Of a stretch of DNA of 64,000 nucleotides, positions 39,853-50,238 are shown one piece after another (positions within the stretch are counted from its first letter, which is position 1; each line of letters opens with the position of its first letter). The translations under genes and the position numbers were made by a program. The notes beneath the pieces were generated by a model. That model made no database searches, was not told where the DNA came from, and was given only the letters and a program-made list of their open reading frames with translations. This DNA comes from Paenibacillus sp. (lineage in GTDB: Bacteria; Bacillota; Bacilli; Paenibacillales; YIM-B00363). The stretch covers positions 43,151-107,150 of the forward strand of contig NZ_JAPSKE010000018.1 of the NCBI RefSeq assembly GCF_031177825.1, read 5' to 3'.

Positions 39853-40947
39853 GTGATGTGGACCAACACATTTCGCTCAGTATTTACGGTTTTCGGGGGT
39901 TTCCTCGGCTATCAAATTTCGGCGGCGTTTCAGCACGACATGCTGGGGTATCTCGTTCCCGGCGTTGCGTTCGGCTCGATCGAAGGCCAGAGCTACGGCT
40001 TGGCGGGCGCGTTTGCTATTCTTTTCTATTTCGGCTACTCATGGATCGCTCGGATCGGGAATCGCGCATTAGCGAAGGCGGAGGAGCGGCTGTACGGCTT
40101 GCCGGCGGCGGACGCGGCCGCAGGCATCGTCGGGCTCGTCGTCGGGCTCGTCGTCGCGGCGCTGCTCTACCCGGCGTTCCGCGCGTTCGGCGCGGCCGCG
40201 CCGTGGCTCGCGGTGCTGGCGACGCTGGCGCTCGGCGCGCTCGGCGCGCGGTTCGCCGTCGCGAAGCGCCCCGACGTCCTCGGCTGGATCGACGCGGCTC
40301 GCACGCCGGTCGTCAAGGAAGAGCCGAAGCGCATCTACGAGCATAAGATTCTCGACACGAGCGTCATCATCGACGGGCGCATCGCGGACATCTGCAAGAC
40401 CGGCTTCCTGGAAGGCACCCTCGTCATTCCGGAATTCGTGCTCGAGGAGTTGCAGCATATCGCGGATTCGTCCGACCTGCTCAAGCGCAATCGGGGGCGC
40501 CGCGGCCTCGACATCCTGAACAAGATTCAGAAGGAATTGGACGTGAAGGTGCTCATTTACGAAGGCGACTACGACGAAATTTCCGAGGTCGACAGCAAGC
40601 TCGTGAAGCTCGCGAAGGCGCTGCACGGCAAGGTCGTCACGAACGACTTCAACCTGAACAAGGTGTGCGAGCTGCAAGGCGTGGCAGTGCTGAACATCAA
40701 CGATCTCGCCAACGCCGTGAAGCCGGTCGTGCTGCCGGGCGAGGAAATCATGGTGCAGGTGATCAAGGACGGCAAGGAGCACGGGCAAGGCGTCGCGTAC
40801 CTCGACGACGGCACGATGATCGTCGTGGAAGGCGGGCGCGATTACATCGGCTCGCATCTCGAGGTGCTGGTGACGAGCGTGCTGCAGACGTCGGCGGGAC
40901 GCATGATTTTCGCGAAACCGAAGCAGTTGGAAAAGGCCGCGCAATAA
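39853..40947 (+). CDS. yacL: Membrane PIN-TRAM domain protein (YacL family)
   Basis: 364 residues from GTG 39853, seven bases after GGAGG; an ATG at 39856 is equally in frame. Four N-terminal membrane segments (to about 135) precede a PIN nuclease domain (about 155-285, with acidic residues in [17 protein letters not shown], and VVTNDFNL) and a C-terminal TRAM RNA-binding domain ([28 protein letters not shown]). The PIN acidic residues are intact, so RNase activity is plausible. Conserved neighbour of ispD in Bacillales; its exact role is unknown. Confidence 0.9.
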   Translation: MMWTNTFRSVFTVFGGFLGYQISAAFQHDMLGYLVPGVAFGSIEGQSYGLAGAFAILFYFGYSWIARIGNRALAKAEERLYGLPAADAAAGIVGLVVGLVVAALLYPAFRAFGAAAPWLAVLATLALGALGARFAVAKRPDVLGWIDAARTPVVKEEPKRIYEHKILDTSVIIDGRIADICKTGFLEGTLVIPEFVLEELQHIADSSDLLKRNRGRRGLDILNKIQKELDVKVLIYEGDYDEISEVDSKLVKLAKALHGKVVTNDFNLNKVCELQGVAVLNINDLANAVKPVVLPGEEIMVQVIKDGKEHGQGVAYLDDGTMIVVEGGRDYIGSHLEVLVTSVLQTSAGRMIFAKPKQLEKAAQ

Positions 40948-41025
40948 CCGCCCCGTCCCCCGCTCGAAATCGATCCGCCGCTTATGGTAAGATAGACGGA
41001 AAATAGCGGCTGGGGGTCAGGCGAC

Positions 41026-42261
41026 GTGGCGACAGCAGGTGCCGTCATCGTGTCCGCGGGCGTAGGGAAACGAATGAACGCGGCGATTAGCAAACAATAC
41101 ATACCGGTCGGCGGGAAGCCGATCGTCGTCCACGCCCTCGAGGCGTTCGAGCGGACCGCGTCGGTGGACGCGGTCGCGCTCGTCGTCGGCGCGGGCGACG
41201 AAGCATACGGGCGGGAGCTGGTCGAGACGTACGGCCTCCGCAAGGTCGTCGCCGTCGTCTCGGGCGGCGCGGAGCGTCAGCATTCGGTGCGGCGCGGCGT
41301 CGAGGCGCTGCTCGAGCGGCGGCCGGAGACGGAATGGGCGCTCGTGCACGACGGGGCCCGACCGCTCGTGACGCCGGACGTCGTCGAGCGCTGTCTCGCG
41401 GCGGCGGCGGAGACGGGCGCGTCCGTGCCCGGCGTACCGGTGAAGGATACGATCAAGATCGCGGACGCGAACGGCCTCGTGGCCGGGACGCCGGAGCGGA
41501 GCAGCTTGTGGGCGGTGCAAACCCCACAAGCTTTTCGCGTTGATTTGCTGCTCGAAGCGCATCGGCGCGCGGCGGTGGACGGCTTCCTCGGTACGGACGA
41601 CGCGATGCTCGTGGAGCGGCTCGGCGTCCGCGTGAAGATCGCCGAGGGCGATTACCGCAACGCGAAGGTGACGACGCCGGACGATCTGGAGCTTGTGGAG
41701 CGGCTGCTCGGCGAGCGGAATCGGGAACCCGCGGATTCGGCGGAGAACGGTCGCGCGATGGGAGATAATGGGGGGAAACCGATGATACGAGTAGGGCAAG
41801 GGTTCGACGTACATGCGTTCGCGGAAGGACGCAAGTGCATAATCGGCGGCGTGGACATTCCGTTCGAGAAGGGGCTGCTCGGCCATTCCGACGCCGACGT
41901 GCTGCTGCACGCGGTCGCGGACGCGGTGCTCGGGGCGATGGGGCTGGGCGACATCGGGAAACATTTTCCGGATACGGATCCTGCCTTCAAGGACGCGGAC
42001 AGCGTGAAGCTGCTGGAGCATGTCTGGGGCTTGGCGAAGGAGCGCGGATACGCGCTCGGGAACGCGGACTGCACGGTCATCGCGCAGCGGCCGAAGATGG
42101 CGCCGCACATCGAGAGCATGGTCGCGAACATCGCGCGCGCGCTGGGCGCCGAGCCGTCGCAGGTGAACGTGAAGGCGACGACGTCGGAGCGGCTCGGCTT
42201 CACGGGGCGGGAAGAAGGCATCGCGGCGATGGCGACCGTATGCTTGACGAAGCTTCCGTAA
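41026..42261 (+). CDS. ispDF: Bifunctional IspD-IspF: MEP cytidylyltransferase fused to MECDP synthase
   Basis: 411 residues in one frame from GTG 41026, about nine bases after GGGGG. Residues 1-~238 are Isp[39 protein letters not shown]. Residues 253-411 are Isp[37 protein letters not shown] (metal Asp/His), [14 protein letters not shown]. The two are joined by ~20 residues with no stop codon. In B. subtilis they are separate adjacent genes. A G-run (41769-41775) and ATG 41782 at the IspF start could also give separate IspF. Together they catalyse steps 3 and 5 of the MEP isoprenoid pathway. Confidence 0.92.
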   Translation: MATAGAVIVSAGVGKRMNAAISKQYIPVGGKPIVVHALEAFERTASVDAVALVVGAGDEAYGRELVETYGLRKVVAVVSGGAERQHSVRRGVEALLERRPETEWALVHDGARPLVTPDVVERCLAAAAETGASVPGVPVKDTIKIADANGLVAGTPERSSLWAVQTPQAFRVDLLLEAHRRAAVDGFLGTDDAMLVERLGVRVKIAEGDYRNAKVTTPDDLELVERLLGERNREPADSAENGRAMGDNGGKPMIRVGQGFDVHAFAEGRKCIIGGVDIPFEKGLLGHSDADVLLHAVADAVLGAMGLGDIGKHFPDTDPAFKDADSVKLLEHVWGLAKERGYALGNADCTVIAQRPKMAPHIESMVANIARALGAEPSQVNVKATTSERLGFTGREEGIAAMATVCLTKLP

Positions 42262-42319
42262 GCGGTATGATAGGGAAATAAATACTTCTTCTTATTCGCG
42301 GAAAGGCGTGACCTGAACT

Positions 42320-43786
42320 ATGACTGGCAACGGAACGGTACGCACGCGTTACGCGCCCAGCCCGACGGGGCATCTCCATATCGGCGGCGCGCGAACGGCA
42401 TTATTCAGTTACTTGTACGCTCGGAACAAGGGCGGCGAGTTCATGATCCGCATCGAGGATACGGATCAGACGCGGCACGTCGAGACGGGCGTCGACAGCC
42501 AGCTGAACGGGCTGAAGTGGCTCGGTCTCGATTGGAACGAGAGCGTGGACGTCGGCGGTCCGTACGGCCCTTATCGCCAGCTCGAGCGTCTTGATATTTA
42601 TAAAGAGTACGCGGACAAGCTGATCGCCGGCGGGCATGCGTACTATTGCTATTGCTCCGAGGCGGAGCTGGACGCGGAGCGGGAAGCGCAGGAAGCGCGC
42701 GGCGAGATGCCGCGGTACGGCGGCCGCTGCCGCTCGCTGACGGCGGAGCAGGCCGAGGCGTTCCGCGCCGAAGGGCGCAAGCCGACGATTCGCTTCCGCG
42801 TGCCGGCGGACGCGACGTACGCCTTCGAGGACGAGGTGCGCGGCCAGGTCGAATTCCAATCGAACGATATCGGCGATTGGATCATGGTGCGTCCGGACGG
42901 CATCCCGACGTACAACTACGCGGTCGTCGTCGACGACCACCTGATGCGGATCACCCACGTCGTGCGCGGCGAGGAGCATCTCTCCAATACGCCTCGCCAG
43001 CTGATGGTGTATCACGCGATCGGCGCGGAACCGCCGAAGTTCGGCCATCTGCCGCTCATCTTGAACCAAGACCGGAAGAAGATGAGCAAGCGCGACGAGT
43101 CGATCCTTCAATTCATCGAGCAATATCGCGAGCTCGGCTACTTGCCGGAAGCGATCATGAACTTTATCGTGCTGCTCGGCTGGTCGCCGGGCGGAGAGCA
43201 GGAGATCTTCTCGAAGGAAGAGCTGATCGCGCAGTTCGGGTTGGATCGCATCTCGAAGAGCGGCGCCGTGTTCGACACGGAGAAGCTGAACTGGATGAAC
43301 AACCACTACTTGCGCGCGGCCGACTTGGACCGCGTCGTCGATCTGGCGATTCCGCATCTCGCGCGCGCCGGACGCATCCCGGCCGAGCTCGACGCTTCGG
43401 GCCGCGAATGGGTGACCGCGCTGGTGGCGTTGTACTTGGAACAGCTTCGCTATGCCGCGGAGATCGTCGACTTGACGCCGATGTTTTTCGAGGAGCGTCC
43501 TTCCGTCGAGGAAGAGGCGGCGGCCGTGCTCGCGGAGGAACAGGTGCCGACGGTGGTGCGCGCGTTCGCGGAGCAGGTGAAGGCGATCCCGGACGAAGCG
43601 TATTCGGCCGACGCCATCAAAGCGGCGCTGAAGGCCGTGCAGACGGAAACCGGCTTCAAGGGCAAGCAATTGTTCATGCCGATTCGCGCGGCGCTCACGG
43701 GGCAGACGCACGGCCGCGACCTCAATCAGACGTTGTGGCTGCTCGGCAAGGAGAAGGTGCTGGCGCGTCTGCAGGAACGGATGTAG
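42320..43786 (+). CDS. gltX: Glutamate-tRNA ligase
   Basis: 488 residues. Class I signatures: [17 protein letters not shown] (HIGH-type) and KKMSKRD (KMSKS-type). The C-terminal anticodon-binding domain is complete. The enzyme charges tRNA-Glu and, in species without GlnRS, also mis-charges tRNA-Gln for amidation; GatCAB is not in this window. Located 59 bases after ispDF. Confidence 0.96.
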   Translation: MTGNGTVRTRYAPSPTGHLHIGGARTALFSYLYARNKGGEFMIRIEDTDQTRHVETGVDSQLNGLKWLGLDWNESVDVGGPYGPYRQLERLDIYKEYADKLIAGGHAYYCYCSEAELDAEREAQEARGEMPRYGGRCRSLTAEQAEAFRAEGRKPTIRFRVPADATYAFEDEVRGQVEFQSNDIGDWIMVRPDGIPTYNYAVVVDDHLMRITHVVRGEEHLSNTPRQLMVYHAIGAEPPKFGHLPLILNQDRKKMSKRDESILQFIEQYRELGYLPEAIMNFIVLLGWSPGGEQEIFSKEELIAQFGLDRISKSGAVFDTEKLNWMNNHYLRAADLDRVVDLAIPHLARAGRIPAELDASGREWVTALVALYLEQLRYAAEIVDLTPMFFEERPSVEEEAAAVLAEEQVPTVVRAFAEQVKAIPDEAYSADAIKAALKAVQTETGFKGKQLFMPIRAALTGQTHGRDLNQTLWLLGKEKVLARLQERM

Positions 43787-43804
43787 GCGCTCGCTCGTCC
43801 GGGG

Positions 43805-43833
43805 TTGTCAAACCGTCGGACTGTAGCTATACT
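43805..43833 (+). promoter_or_regulatory. SigA promoter of the cysE T-box transcript
   Basis: TTGTCA (43805-43810), 17-base spacer, TATACT (43828-43833). Confidence 0.78.
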
Positions 43834-43839
43834 GGTTGG

Positions 43840-44127
43840 TAACATATGCAAGAGGCAACGAGCAGGAGAAGTACGTTGGAACGCGGTTCCCCAGAGAGGA
43901 CGGTCTCGCTGAAATCCGTCCGAATCGCCCCGACCGAATTGCGCCTGTGAGCCGACCGCCGAACCGTATCCTCGGTAGGCGCGTCCGGGTGGTCCCCGTT
44001 ACGAACCGACGAAAGCGGGACGACGCGCGCACAAGACGTAAAGCGCGGCGGCGGCCCGAAGCAGAGTGGAACCGCGTTGCGATCGAGACGCCTCTGCAGC
44101 CGAACGACGGCTGCGGGGGCTTTTTTT
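43840..44127 (+). ncRNA. Cysteine T-box riboswitch upstream of cysE-cysS
   Basis: The leader has a 5' stem I region with AGTA (about 43875) opposite GAA before TGC (43940-43942), a candidate UGC cysteine specifier. The T-box core AGAGTGGAACCGCG (44063-44076) contains UGGA, whose last base pairs with a U73 discriminator, as in tRNA-Cys. The terminator pairs GCCTCTGCAGC (44090-44100) with GCTGCGGGGGC (44110-44120), then T7. Uncharged tRNA-Cys should favour the antiterminator and raise cysE-cysS expression. Confidence 0.92.
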
Positions 44128-44160
44128 ATTGAACGATGACAGAGAGGGGGATGAACGCGC

Positions 44161-44892
44161 ATGGGGAACCGCAGAAGCTGGCTCGCGGCGATGCGCTCCG
44201 ACATCGAGGCCGTCTTCGATAACGACCCGGCGGCCCGAAGCGTGCTGGAGGTCGTCTTGACCTACTCCGGGGTGCACGCCATCTGGGCGCATCGCGTCGC
44301 GCACGCGTTGTACCGCCGCCGATGGTACGGACTCGCGCGGATCGTCTCGCAGGCGAGCCGCTTCATGACCGGCATCGAAATCCACCCCGGCGCCCGGATC
44401 GGCGAGCGGCTGTTCATCGACCACGGCATGGGGGTCGTCATCGGCGAGACGTGCGAGATCGGCGACGACGTGGTGCTGTACCAGGGCGTCACCCTCGGCG
44501 GCACCGGCAAGGAGAAGGGCAAGCGCCACCCGACGATCGGCAGCAACGTCGTCGTCGCCTCGGGCGCGAAGGTGCTCGGCTCGTTCACCGTCGGCGAAAA
44601 TTCTCGCATCGGCGCGAACGCGGTCGTGCTGCACGAGGTGCCTCCCGACAGCACCGTCGTCGGCATTCCCGGTCGCGTCGTCCGGCGCAACGGTCAGAAG
44701 GTCACGAACAAGCTGGACCACGGCAACATTCCGGACCCGATCCTGGAGCTGCATCGGCAGCTGTCCGCCGAGGTGGCGGAGCTGAGAGACGAAGTCGGAC
44801 GGCTTCGGGAGGAGCTGGCTCGGGAGAGGGGCGAGCGCCGCGAAGGCGGCGGCGCGTCGAAGCCGGAACAGCCGGAGCCCGAACATGCTTGA
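44161..44892 (+). CDS. cysE: Serine O-acetyltransferase CysE
   Basis: 243 residues, ATG after AGAGGGGGATG. The left-handed beta-helix (hexapeptide repeats) is clear: [33 protein letters not shown], with the active His in [10 protein letters not shown] and the second in RHPTIG. The N-terminal SATase helices are short (Gram-positive form). The last ~45 residues are a charged coiled-coil-like tail. It makes O-acetylserine for cysteine synthesis. First gene behind the Cys T-box. Confidence 0.95.
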   Translation: MGNRRSWLAAMRSDIEAVFDNDPAARSVLEVVLTYSGVHAIWAHRVAHALYRRRWYGLARIVSQASRFMTGIEIHPGARIGERLFIDHGMGVVIGETCEIGDDVVLYQGVTLGGTGKEKGKRHPTIGSNVVVASGAKVLGSFTVGENSRIGANAVVLHEVPPDSTVVGIPGRVVRRNGQKVTNKLDHGNIPDPILELHRQLSAEVAELRDEVGRLREELARERGERREGGGASKPEQPEPEHA

Positions 44893-44934
44893 ACCACTCG
44901 AACGAAGCGAGATAACGAAGGAGCAATGAGAATC

Positions 44935-46359
44935 ATGACGAAATCGACGATCGAACCGAAGATTTATATCTACGATACGATGGCGCGCAGGAAAGAGCTT
45001 TTCGAACCGCTCGTCCCCGGGCGCGTGACGATGTACGTTTGCGGGCCGACGGTATACGATTTGATCCATATCGGGAACGCGCGGCCGCTTATCTTTTTCG
45101 ATGTGGTCCGCCGGTATTTGCAGCAATTCTATGAAGTGACGTACGCGGTCAACTTCACGGACGTCGACGACAAGCTCATCCGCCGCGCGGAAGAGACGGG
45201 CCGCGCCGTGCCGGAGCTCGCCGAGCAAAATATCGCCGACTTCCTGACGGACGCGGGGTCGTTGAGGGTTCCGCCGGCGACGATTCATCCGCGCGTGACG
45301 GAGAACATGCCGGAGATCATCGACTTCATCGCCGATCTCGTCCGGCGCGGCTTCGCCTACGAGAACGGGGGCGACGTCTACTTCCGTACGTCGAGCTTCC
45401 CGGGCTACGGCAAGCTGTCGCACCAAAATCTCGAAGAGCTGCAGTTCGGCAGCCGGATCGCGGTCGACGAGCGGAAGGAATCCCCGCTCGATTTCGTCCT
45501 GTGGAAAGCGGCGAAGCCGGGCGAGATCAGCTGGGCGTCTCCGTGGGGCGAAGGCCGCCCGGGCTGGCATATCGAATGCTCGGCGATGGCGCGGAAGTAT
45601 CTCGGCAATACGATCGACATTCACGGCGGCGGCATGGACCTGACGTTCCCGCATCACGAATGCGAGATCGCGCAATCCGAGGCGGCTACGGGCAAGCCGT
45701 TCGCCCGCTACTGGATGCATAACGCGTTCCTGAACCTGAATAACGAGAAGATGTCGAAGTCGCTCGGCAACGTCGTCAACGCGCGCGAGCTGGCGGCCCG
45801 GCATAAGCCGGAGACGATCCGCTTCCTGATGCTGTCCACGCACTACCGTAACCCGCTCAACTTTACGGACGAGGGGCTGGAGCAGGCGAAGGGCGGCCTC
45901 GAGCGCATCGAGAACTGCCGAACGAACCTGAAGCATCTGTTGAAGAGCGCGCCGGAAGACGGGGCCGAGGCCGGCGCCGAGTCGGCGCAGCGGCTTGCGG
46001 CCATCCGCGGGACGTTCCACGCGAAGATGAGCGACGACTTCAATACGCCGGACGCGATCACGGCCGTCTTCGAGTTGGTCGCGGAGGCGAACGCGGCGAT
46101 GGCGGCGGGAACGCCGAGCGCGGCGACGCTTCGCGGCATCGAGGAGCTCTTTCAAGAAATGGACGCGATTCTGGGCATACTGACGGAAGCGGGCGAAGAC
46201 GAGCTGCTCGACGAAGACATCGAGCGTCTCATCGTTGAGCGCACGGAAGCGCGCAAGGCGCGCAACTTCGCGCGCGCGGACGAAATTCGCGACATGTTGT
46301 CGGCGCTCGGCATCGTGCTCGAGGATACGCCGCAAGGCATTCGATGGAAGCGAAAGTAG
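44935..46359 (+). CDS. cysS: Cysteine-tRNA ligase
   Basis: 474 residues from ATG 44935 (11 bases after AAGGAG); ATG 44926 is only two bases from that site. Class I motifs [17 protein letters not shown] (HIGH form) and KMSKSLGN are present. Zinc ligands sit at C28 region, C209-type (HIECSA) and HHECE, giving cysteine specificity. Co-transcribed with cysE under the T-box. Confidence 0.96.
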   Translation: MTKSTIEPKIYIYDTMARRKELFEPLVPGRVTMYVCGPTVYDLIHIGNARPLIFFDVVRRYLQQFYEVTYAVNFTDVDDKLIRRAEETGRAVPELAEQNIADFLTDAGSLRVPPATIHPRVTENMPEIIDFIADLVRRGFAYENGGDVYFRTSSFPGYGKLSHQNLEELQFGSRIAVDERKESPLDFVLWKAAKPGEISWASPWGEGRPGWHIECSAMARKYLGNTIDIHGGGMDLTFPHHECEIAQSEAATGKPFARYWMHNAFLNLNNEKMSKSLGNVVNARELAARHKPETIRFLMLSTHYRNPLNFTDEGLEQAKGGLERIENCRTNLKHLLKSAPEDGAEAGAESAQRLAAIRGTFHAKMSDDFNTPDAITAVFELVAEANAAMAAGTPSAATLRGIEELFQEMDAILGILTEAGEDELLDEDIERLIVERTEARKARNFARADEIRDMLSALGIVLEDTPQGIRWKRK

Positions 46360-46370
46360 GGTAGGCGCCC

Positions 46371-46844
46371 ATGGCGAACGTCGATTTGACGGGTTTTCAA
46401 TTTTTCGCGCCGGCGGAAGCTCCGAACCACGTGAGCCCGCTGGCGCTCGCATACTTAGGGGACGCCGTGTACGACATGTACGTGCGGCAGTATGTGCTGT
46501 CGCGCCCGAGCCGGCGGCCGAATCAGCTGCACCGGGAGACGGCGGGCTTCGTCTCGGCGAAGGCGCAGGCGAAGGCGGTGCGCCTCATCGAGCCGGAGTT
46601 GTCCGAGGAGGAGCGGGACATGCTCCGCCGCGGGCGGAACGCGAAGTCGCACGCCGCCCCGAAAAATACGGACGTGCTCGACTACCGGCACAGTACGGGA
46701 TTCGAGTGTTTGATCGGGTATTTATATTTATGTCGGCGTTACGATCGGCTGGAGCGGCTGATGCGGGTTTCCGTCGGGCTGGAATCGCCGATCGCGCCGC
46801 CTGCCGAGGCCGAGAACGAGGAGAAGGGGTTAACGCATGAGTGA
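46371..46844 (+). CDS. mrnC: Mini-ribonuclease III
   Basis: 157 residues. The RNase III catalytic region is seen in PLALAYLGDAVYDMYVRQYV and, later, RNAKSHAAPKNTDVLDYRHSTGFECLIGYLYL; the dsRNA-binding domain is absent, as usual for this family. It matures the 23S rRNA ends. Located 11 bases after cysS and overlapping rlmB by eight bases. Confidence 0.94.
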   Translation: MANVDLTGFQFFAPAEAPNHVSPLALAYLGDAVYDMYVRQYVLSRPSRRPNQLHRETAGFVSAKAQAKAVRLIEPELSEEERDMLRRGRNAKSHAAPKNTDVLDYRHSTGFECLIGYLYLCRRYDRLERLMRVSVGLESPIAPPAEAENEEKGLTHE

Positions 46845-47604
46845 AGAAGTGGTAGCCGGGCGCCATCCGGTGCTGGAAGCGGTCCGGTCCGGTCGAACGA
46901 TCCATAAGATCCTATATAGCGCGGATTCGCAGGGGATCGGTCCGGTGCTCGCGGAGGCGCGGGCCGCCGGCATCGTGACGCAGCAGGTCGATAAGCGCAA
47001 GCTCGATCAGTCCGCCGTCGGCGTTCGCCATCAAGGCATCGTAGCCATGGTCGCGGAGCGCGCGTACGCGGAGTTGGACGACTTGTTCACGGCCGCCGAG
47101 GCGTCCGGGGAGCCGCCGCTGTTCGTGCTGCTCGACGAGATCGAGGATCCGCACAATCTCGGATCGATTATGCGAACGGTCGACTGCGCGGGCGCGCACG
47201 GCGTCATCGTGCCGAAGCGCCGTTCGGCGGGGCTGACGGCGACCGTCGCCAAGACGTCGGCCGGCGCGATCGAGCACGTGCCGGTCGTGCGGGTGACGAA
47301 CCTCGCGCAGACGATCGACGAGCTGAAGGAACGCGGCGTCTGGATCGCCGGCGCGGACGGTTCGGCGCCGCAGGACGTGTACGCCGCCGACATGAAAATT
47401 CCGCTCGGCATCGTCATCGGCAACGAGGGCCACGGGCTCGGCCGCCTGGTGCGGGAGCGCTGCGATTTCCTCGTGAAGGTGCCGATGTTCGGACGGATCA
47501 ATTCGCTCAACGCATCGGTAGCCGCTTCGCTCTTGTTGTACGAAGCGGTGCGTCAACGCCGGGCCGCGGCTCCTGCGGCGGCGGGACGCGGGAAGAATGG
47601 ATGA
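46837..47604 (+). CDS. rlmB: 23S rRNA (guanosine-2'-O-)-methyltransferase RlmB (TrmH/SpoU family)
   Basis: 255 residues, ATG after GAGGAGAAGGGG. N-terminal substrate-binding domain (EEVVAGRHPVLEAVRSGR), then SPOUT motifs: LLDEIEDPHNLGSIMRTVDCAGAHGVI, GIVIGNEGHGLG and VPMFGRINSLNASVAASLLLYE (knot). Adds a 2'-O-methyl group to G2251-equivalent in 23S rRNA. Confidence 0.94.
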   Translation: MSEEVVAGRHPVLEAVRSGRTIHKILYSADSQGIGPVLAEARAAGIVTQQVDKRKLDQSAVGVRHQGIVAMVAERAYAELDDLFTAAEASGEPPLFVLLDEIEDPHNLGSIMRTVDCAGAHGVIVPKRRSAGLTATVAKTSAGAIEHVPVVRVTNLAQTIDELKERGVWIAGADGSAPQDVYAADMKIPLGIVIGNEGHGLGRLVRERCDFLVKVPMFGRINSLNASVAASLLLYEAVRQRRAAAPAAAGRGKNG

Positions 47605-48109
47605 CGTCCTCATCGTCGACGGGTATAACGTCATCGGTGCGTGGCCGCATCTGCGCGATTTGCGCGAGCGCAATTTGGACGAGGCCCGGGATCTCCTGAT
47701 CGAGGCGATCGCCGACTATCAAGGATATTCCGGGATGAAATGCATCATCGTATTCGACGCCTATAATGTTCCCGGCTTGGGACGCCAATACAACCTGCGC
47801 AAGGTAGAGGTCTATTATACCAAGGAGAAGGAAACCGCCGACGAATGCATCGAACGGCTCGTGAAGCAGCTGGCGCGCCGGCGGCGGCAAATATACGTGG
47901 CGACGTCCGACTTTACGGAGCAGAACGTCGCCTTCGGGAGCGGCGCGCTGCGGCTGTCGGCGCGCGAGCTGCTCGTGAAGGTGCGCCAAAGTCAGCGGGA
48001 GGTCGCCGAACGCGTGCAGGAGAAGCCTATGTCGCAGCGTAACACGTTCGACAAACATCTGAGCGGCGACCTTCGGGACCTGTTCGAGAAATGGCGGAAA
48101 GGCCAGTAA
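47597..48109 (+). CDS. rae1: Ribosome-associated endoribonuclease Rae1 (YacP, NYN/PIN)
   Basis: 170 residues, overlapping rlmB by eight bases. N-terminal VLIVDGYNVIGAW and the acidic cluster in IVFDAYNV and VATSDFTEQN form the NYN nuclease site. In B. subtilis the homologue cuts mRNA in the ribosomal A site. Last gene before the sigH promoter. Confidence 0.88.
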   Translation: MDDVLIVDGYNVIGAWPHLRDLRERNLDEARDLLIEAIADYQGYSGMKCIIVFDAYNVPGLGRQYNLRKVEVYYTKEKETADECIERLVKQLARRRRQIYVATSDFTEQNVAFGSGALRLSARELLVKVRQSQREVAERVQEKPMSQRNTFDKHLSGDLRDLFEKWRKGQ

Positions 48110-48136
48110 AATAAAGGGTTCTCGGGATTTGGAAGG

Positions 48137-48166
48137 TTGACGGTTCTTTAAAGCATCAGTTATACT
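48137..48166 (+). promoter_or_regulatory. SigA-type promoter of sigH
   Basis: TTGACG (48137-48142), 18-base spacer, TATACT (48161-48166). Confidence 0.55.
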
Positions 48167-48224
48167 TGTCTTATCTTTTGAGCGGTATCGTCAAGGCTGC
48201 TCCAAGCAGGCCGGAGGGATAGCA

Positions 48225-48875
48225 GTGAGCGTCGACTTCAGAGCGTCAATCAAGTCCGAGTACGAACTTATACCCGACGAAGATGTGGTCGAAGCGGTCC
48301 GAGCCGGCAGCAGCGAGGCGTTGGAGCACTTAATCAACAAGTATCGCAACTTCGTTCGCGCCAAGGCGCGATCTTACTTTTTGATCGGGGCCGACCGGGA
48401 AGACATCGTCCAGGAAGGCATGATCGGGTTGTACAAGTCCATTCGCGATTTCCGCGGGGACAAGCTGGCGTCGTTCAAGGCGTTCGCCGAGCTGTGCATC
48501 ACCCGTCAGATCATCACCGCGATTAAGACCGCTACGCGCCAGAAGCATATTCCGTTGAATTCCTACGTCTCTTTGGACAAGCCCATTTACGACGAGGATT
48601 CCGATCGGACGCTGCTCGACGTCATCTGCGGCTCGAAGATGTCGGACCCGGAAGAGCTCATCATCAATCAAGAAGAGTTCAGCGGGCTGGAAGACAAGAT
48701 GGGCGAAATATTAAGCGATCTGGAACGCCGGGTGTTGATGCTATATCTCGACGGGCGGTCGTATCAAGAGATCGCGGTCGACTTGGATCGACACGTGAAA
48801 TCGATCGATAACGCGCTGCAGCGAGTGAAGCGCAAACTCGAGCGCTATTTGGAAGTGCGCAATATCAGCTACTGA
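48225..48875 (+). CDS. sigH: RNA polymerase sigma factor SigH
   Basis: 216 residues from GTG 48225, seven bases after GGAGGGAT. Region 2 (AREYFLI-type, here ARSYFLIGADREDIVQEGMIGLYKSIRDF) and region 4 (GRSYQEIAVDLDRHVKSIDNALQRVKRKLERYLE, the helix-turn-helix) are clear. In Bacillales it directs early sporulation and competence genes. Ends in a terminator. Confidence 0.96.
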   Translation: MSVDFRASIKSEYELIPDEDVVEAVRAGSSEALEHLINKYRNFVRAKARSYFLIGADREDIVQEGMIGLYKSIRDFRGDKLASFKAFAELCITRQIITAIKTATRQKHIPLNSYVSLDKPIYDEDSDRTLLDVICGSKMSDPEELIINQEEFSGLEDKMGEILSDLERRVLMLYLDGRSYQEIAVDLDRHVKSIDNALQRVKRKLERYLEVRNISY

Positions 48876-48876
48876 A

Positions 48877-48916
48877 AGCGGACCCATGGGCGGGAATCGT
48901 CCGAGGTCCGTTTTTT
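48877..48916 (+). terminator. Rho-independent terminator after sigH
   Basis: CGGACC (48879-48884) pairs with GGTCCG (48905-48910), followed by TTTTTT. Confidence 0.8.
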
Positions 48917-49008
48917 CTTCGGTTTAACCTGCGTAATTATTGCCAATACTGAACACTATTCGCGGATCGCGGGCGAAGCCCGGAAAGTCTTGTATGTCAA
49001 CACTTTTC

Positions 49009-49037
49009 TTGACACGGCATACCCCCTGTGATAAAGT
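49009..49037 (+). promoter_or_regulatory. SigA promoter of rpmG-secE-nusG
   Basis: TTGACA (49009-49014), 17-base spacer, TAAAGT (49032-49037). The 110-base leader has no clear hairpin. Confidence 0.8.
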
Positions 49038-49146
49038 AGTTCAGGTAGCCCAAAAATATGCTGCTTTTTTTTGTTTGGACCTTTTCGCAGGAAGGGTTCG
49101 AAAATATCACGCTTCTGTTTAGAAGGCTAGTCCAGGAGGTGTCCAC

Positions 49147-49296
49147 ATGCGGGTAATCGTTACATTGGCTTGCACAAGCTGCAAACAGCGGAATTACACG
49201 ACGAGCAAGAACAAGCGCTCTCATCCGGACCGCATCGAGCTGAAGAAATTCTGCCCGTACTGCAATTCCCATACGGCCCATCGCGAAACGCGGTAA
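49147..49296 (+). CDS. rpmG: 50S ribosomal protein L33, zinc-binding form
   Basis: 49 residues from ATG 49147, preceded by AGGAGGTG. It has both CxxC pairs (CTSC and CPYC), so it is the zinc-containing C+ form. Sequence [24 protein letters not shown] is typical. Part of the 50S subunit; starts the secE-nusG operon. Confidence 0.95.
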   Translation: MRVIVTLACTSCKQRNYTTSKNKRSHPDRIELKKFCPYCNSHTAHRETR

Positions 49297-49313
49297 TTTC
49301 TGGAGGTGCTGTT

Positions 49314-49520
49314 GTGCTAGCTCGTTTGAAGCAAAGCTTCGGATCGACATTCTCGTTCTTCGGTGAGGCTTGGGCCGAGCTGAAGAAAGTGAAATGGCCG
49401 AGCCGAAAGGAATTGATCAGCTACACGCTCGTCGTCCTGTTCTGCTGCATCTTCGTGACGGTCTATTTCTACGTTTTGGACTTCGGGATTTCCAACGTAA
49501 TCCGCGCGATTTTGGAATAA
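49314..49520 (+). CDS. secE: Preprotein translocase subunit SecE
   Basis: 68 residues from GTG 49314, seven bases after GGAGG. One cytoplasmic amphipathic segment (ELKKVKWPSRKELISYT, family signature) is followed by a single membrane span. It is a short SecE. An upstream frame beginning at 49170 lies inside rpmG and is not the start. Essential SecYEG clamp subunit. Confidence 0.95.
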   Translation: MLARLKQSFGSTFSFFGEAWAELKKVKWPSRKELISYTLVVLFCCIFVTVYFYVLDFGISNVIRAILE

Positions 49521-49547
49521 CAAATCGATTCCGGTGGTGACCCGAAG

Positions 49548-50108
49548 ATGATGGAGAAAACCGCTCCGAATATGGAGAAGAGATGGTACGTCGTTCACAC
49601 GTACTCCGGGTATGAGAACAAGGTGAAAGCCAACCTGGAGAAACGCGTCGAATCGATGGAAATGCAGGACAAAATTTTCCGCGTGCTCGTTCCGACGGAA
49701 GAAGAAGTAGTTACGAAGGACGGCAAACGGAAGACGGTGACGCGCAAGGTGTACCCGGGATACGTCATGGTGGAGATGATCCAGACGGACGATTCTTGGT
49801 ACGTTGTGCGAAACACTCCTGGAGTGACGGGGTTCGTCGGCTCTACCGGTTCCGGCTCGAAGCCGATACCGTTAATGCCTGAAGAGGCGGAAGCGATATT
49901 AAAGCATATGGGCATGGAAGAGGCGCCGCGCGAGACGCACGATTTCGAATTGAAAGAGTCGGTCCGCGTGAAAGTGGGTCCGTTCGCGAACTTTGTCGGT
50001 TCGATCGAAGAGATTCTTACGGACAAAGGCAAGCTGAAGGTCCACGTCAACATGTTCGGTAGAGAAACGCCGCTTGAGCTCGACTACACTCAGGTGGAGA
50101 AGATTTAA
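49548..50108 (+). CDS. nusG: Transcription termination/antitermination factor NusG
   Basis: 186 residues; ATG 49548 or 49551. NGN domain (RWYVVHTYSGYENKVKANLEKR, VYPGYVMVEM, VRNTPGVTGFVGS) and C-terminal KOW domain (VRVKVGPFANFVGSIEEI) are complete. It modulates RNA polymerase elongation and pausing. Confidence 0.97.
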   Translation: MMEKTAPNMEKRWYVVHTYSGYENKVKANLEKRVESMEMQDKIFRVLVPTEEEVVTKDGKRKTVTRKVYPGYVMVEMIQTDDSWYVVRNTPGVTGFVGSTGSGSKPIPLMPEEAEAILKHMGMEEAPRETHDFELKESVRVKVGPFANFVGSIEEILTDKGKLKVHVNMFGRETPLELDYTQVEKI

Positions 50109-50238
50109 TAGACGACACTCCTGGCGGCGTTGACGTCGCTTGTGGGAGAGTTTCGCGGCCCGTTTCGCCGCGCCCGTCGGGACGGCGAGTCGCCCATCGA
50201 CGGTGCGGGGATCACTCTGGCGAGGAGGTGTAACAACA
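50109..50238 (+). other. rplK leader region
   Basis: A 130-base GC-rich leader between nusG and rplK with overlapping short inverted repeats (CCCGTCGGGACGG region, about 50176-50200). It may hold a ribosomal-protein autoregulatory structure, but I see no named family with confidence. Confidence 0.3.

Noticed and set aside
50109..50238. Named ribosomal-leader family before rplK
   Set aside because: Some inverted repeats are visible but I could not match a specific consensus.
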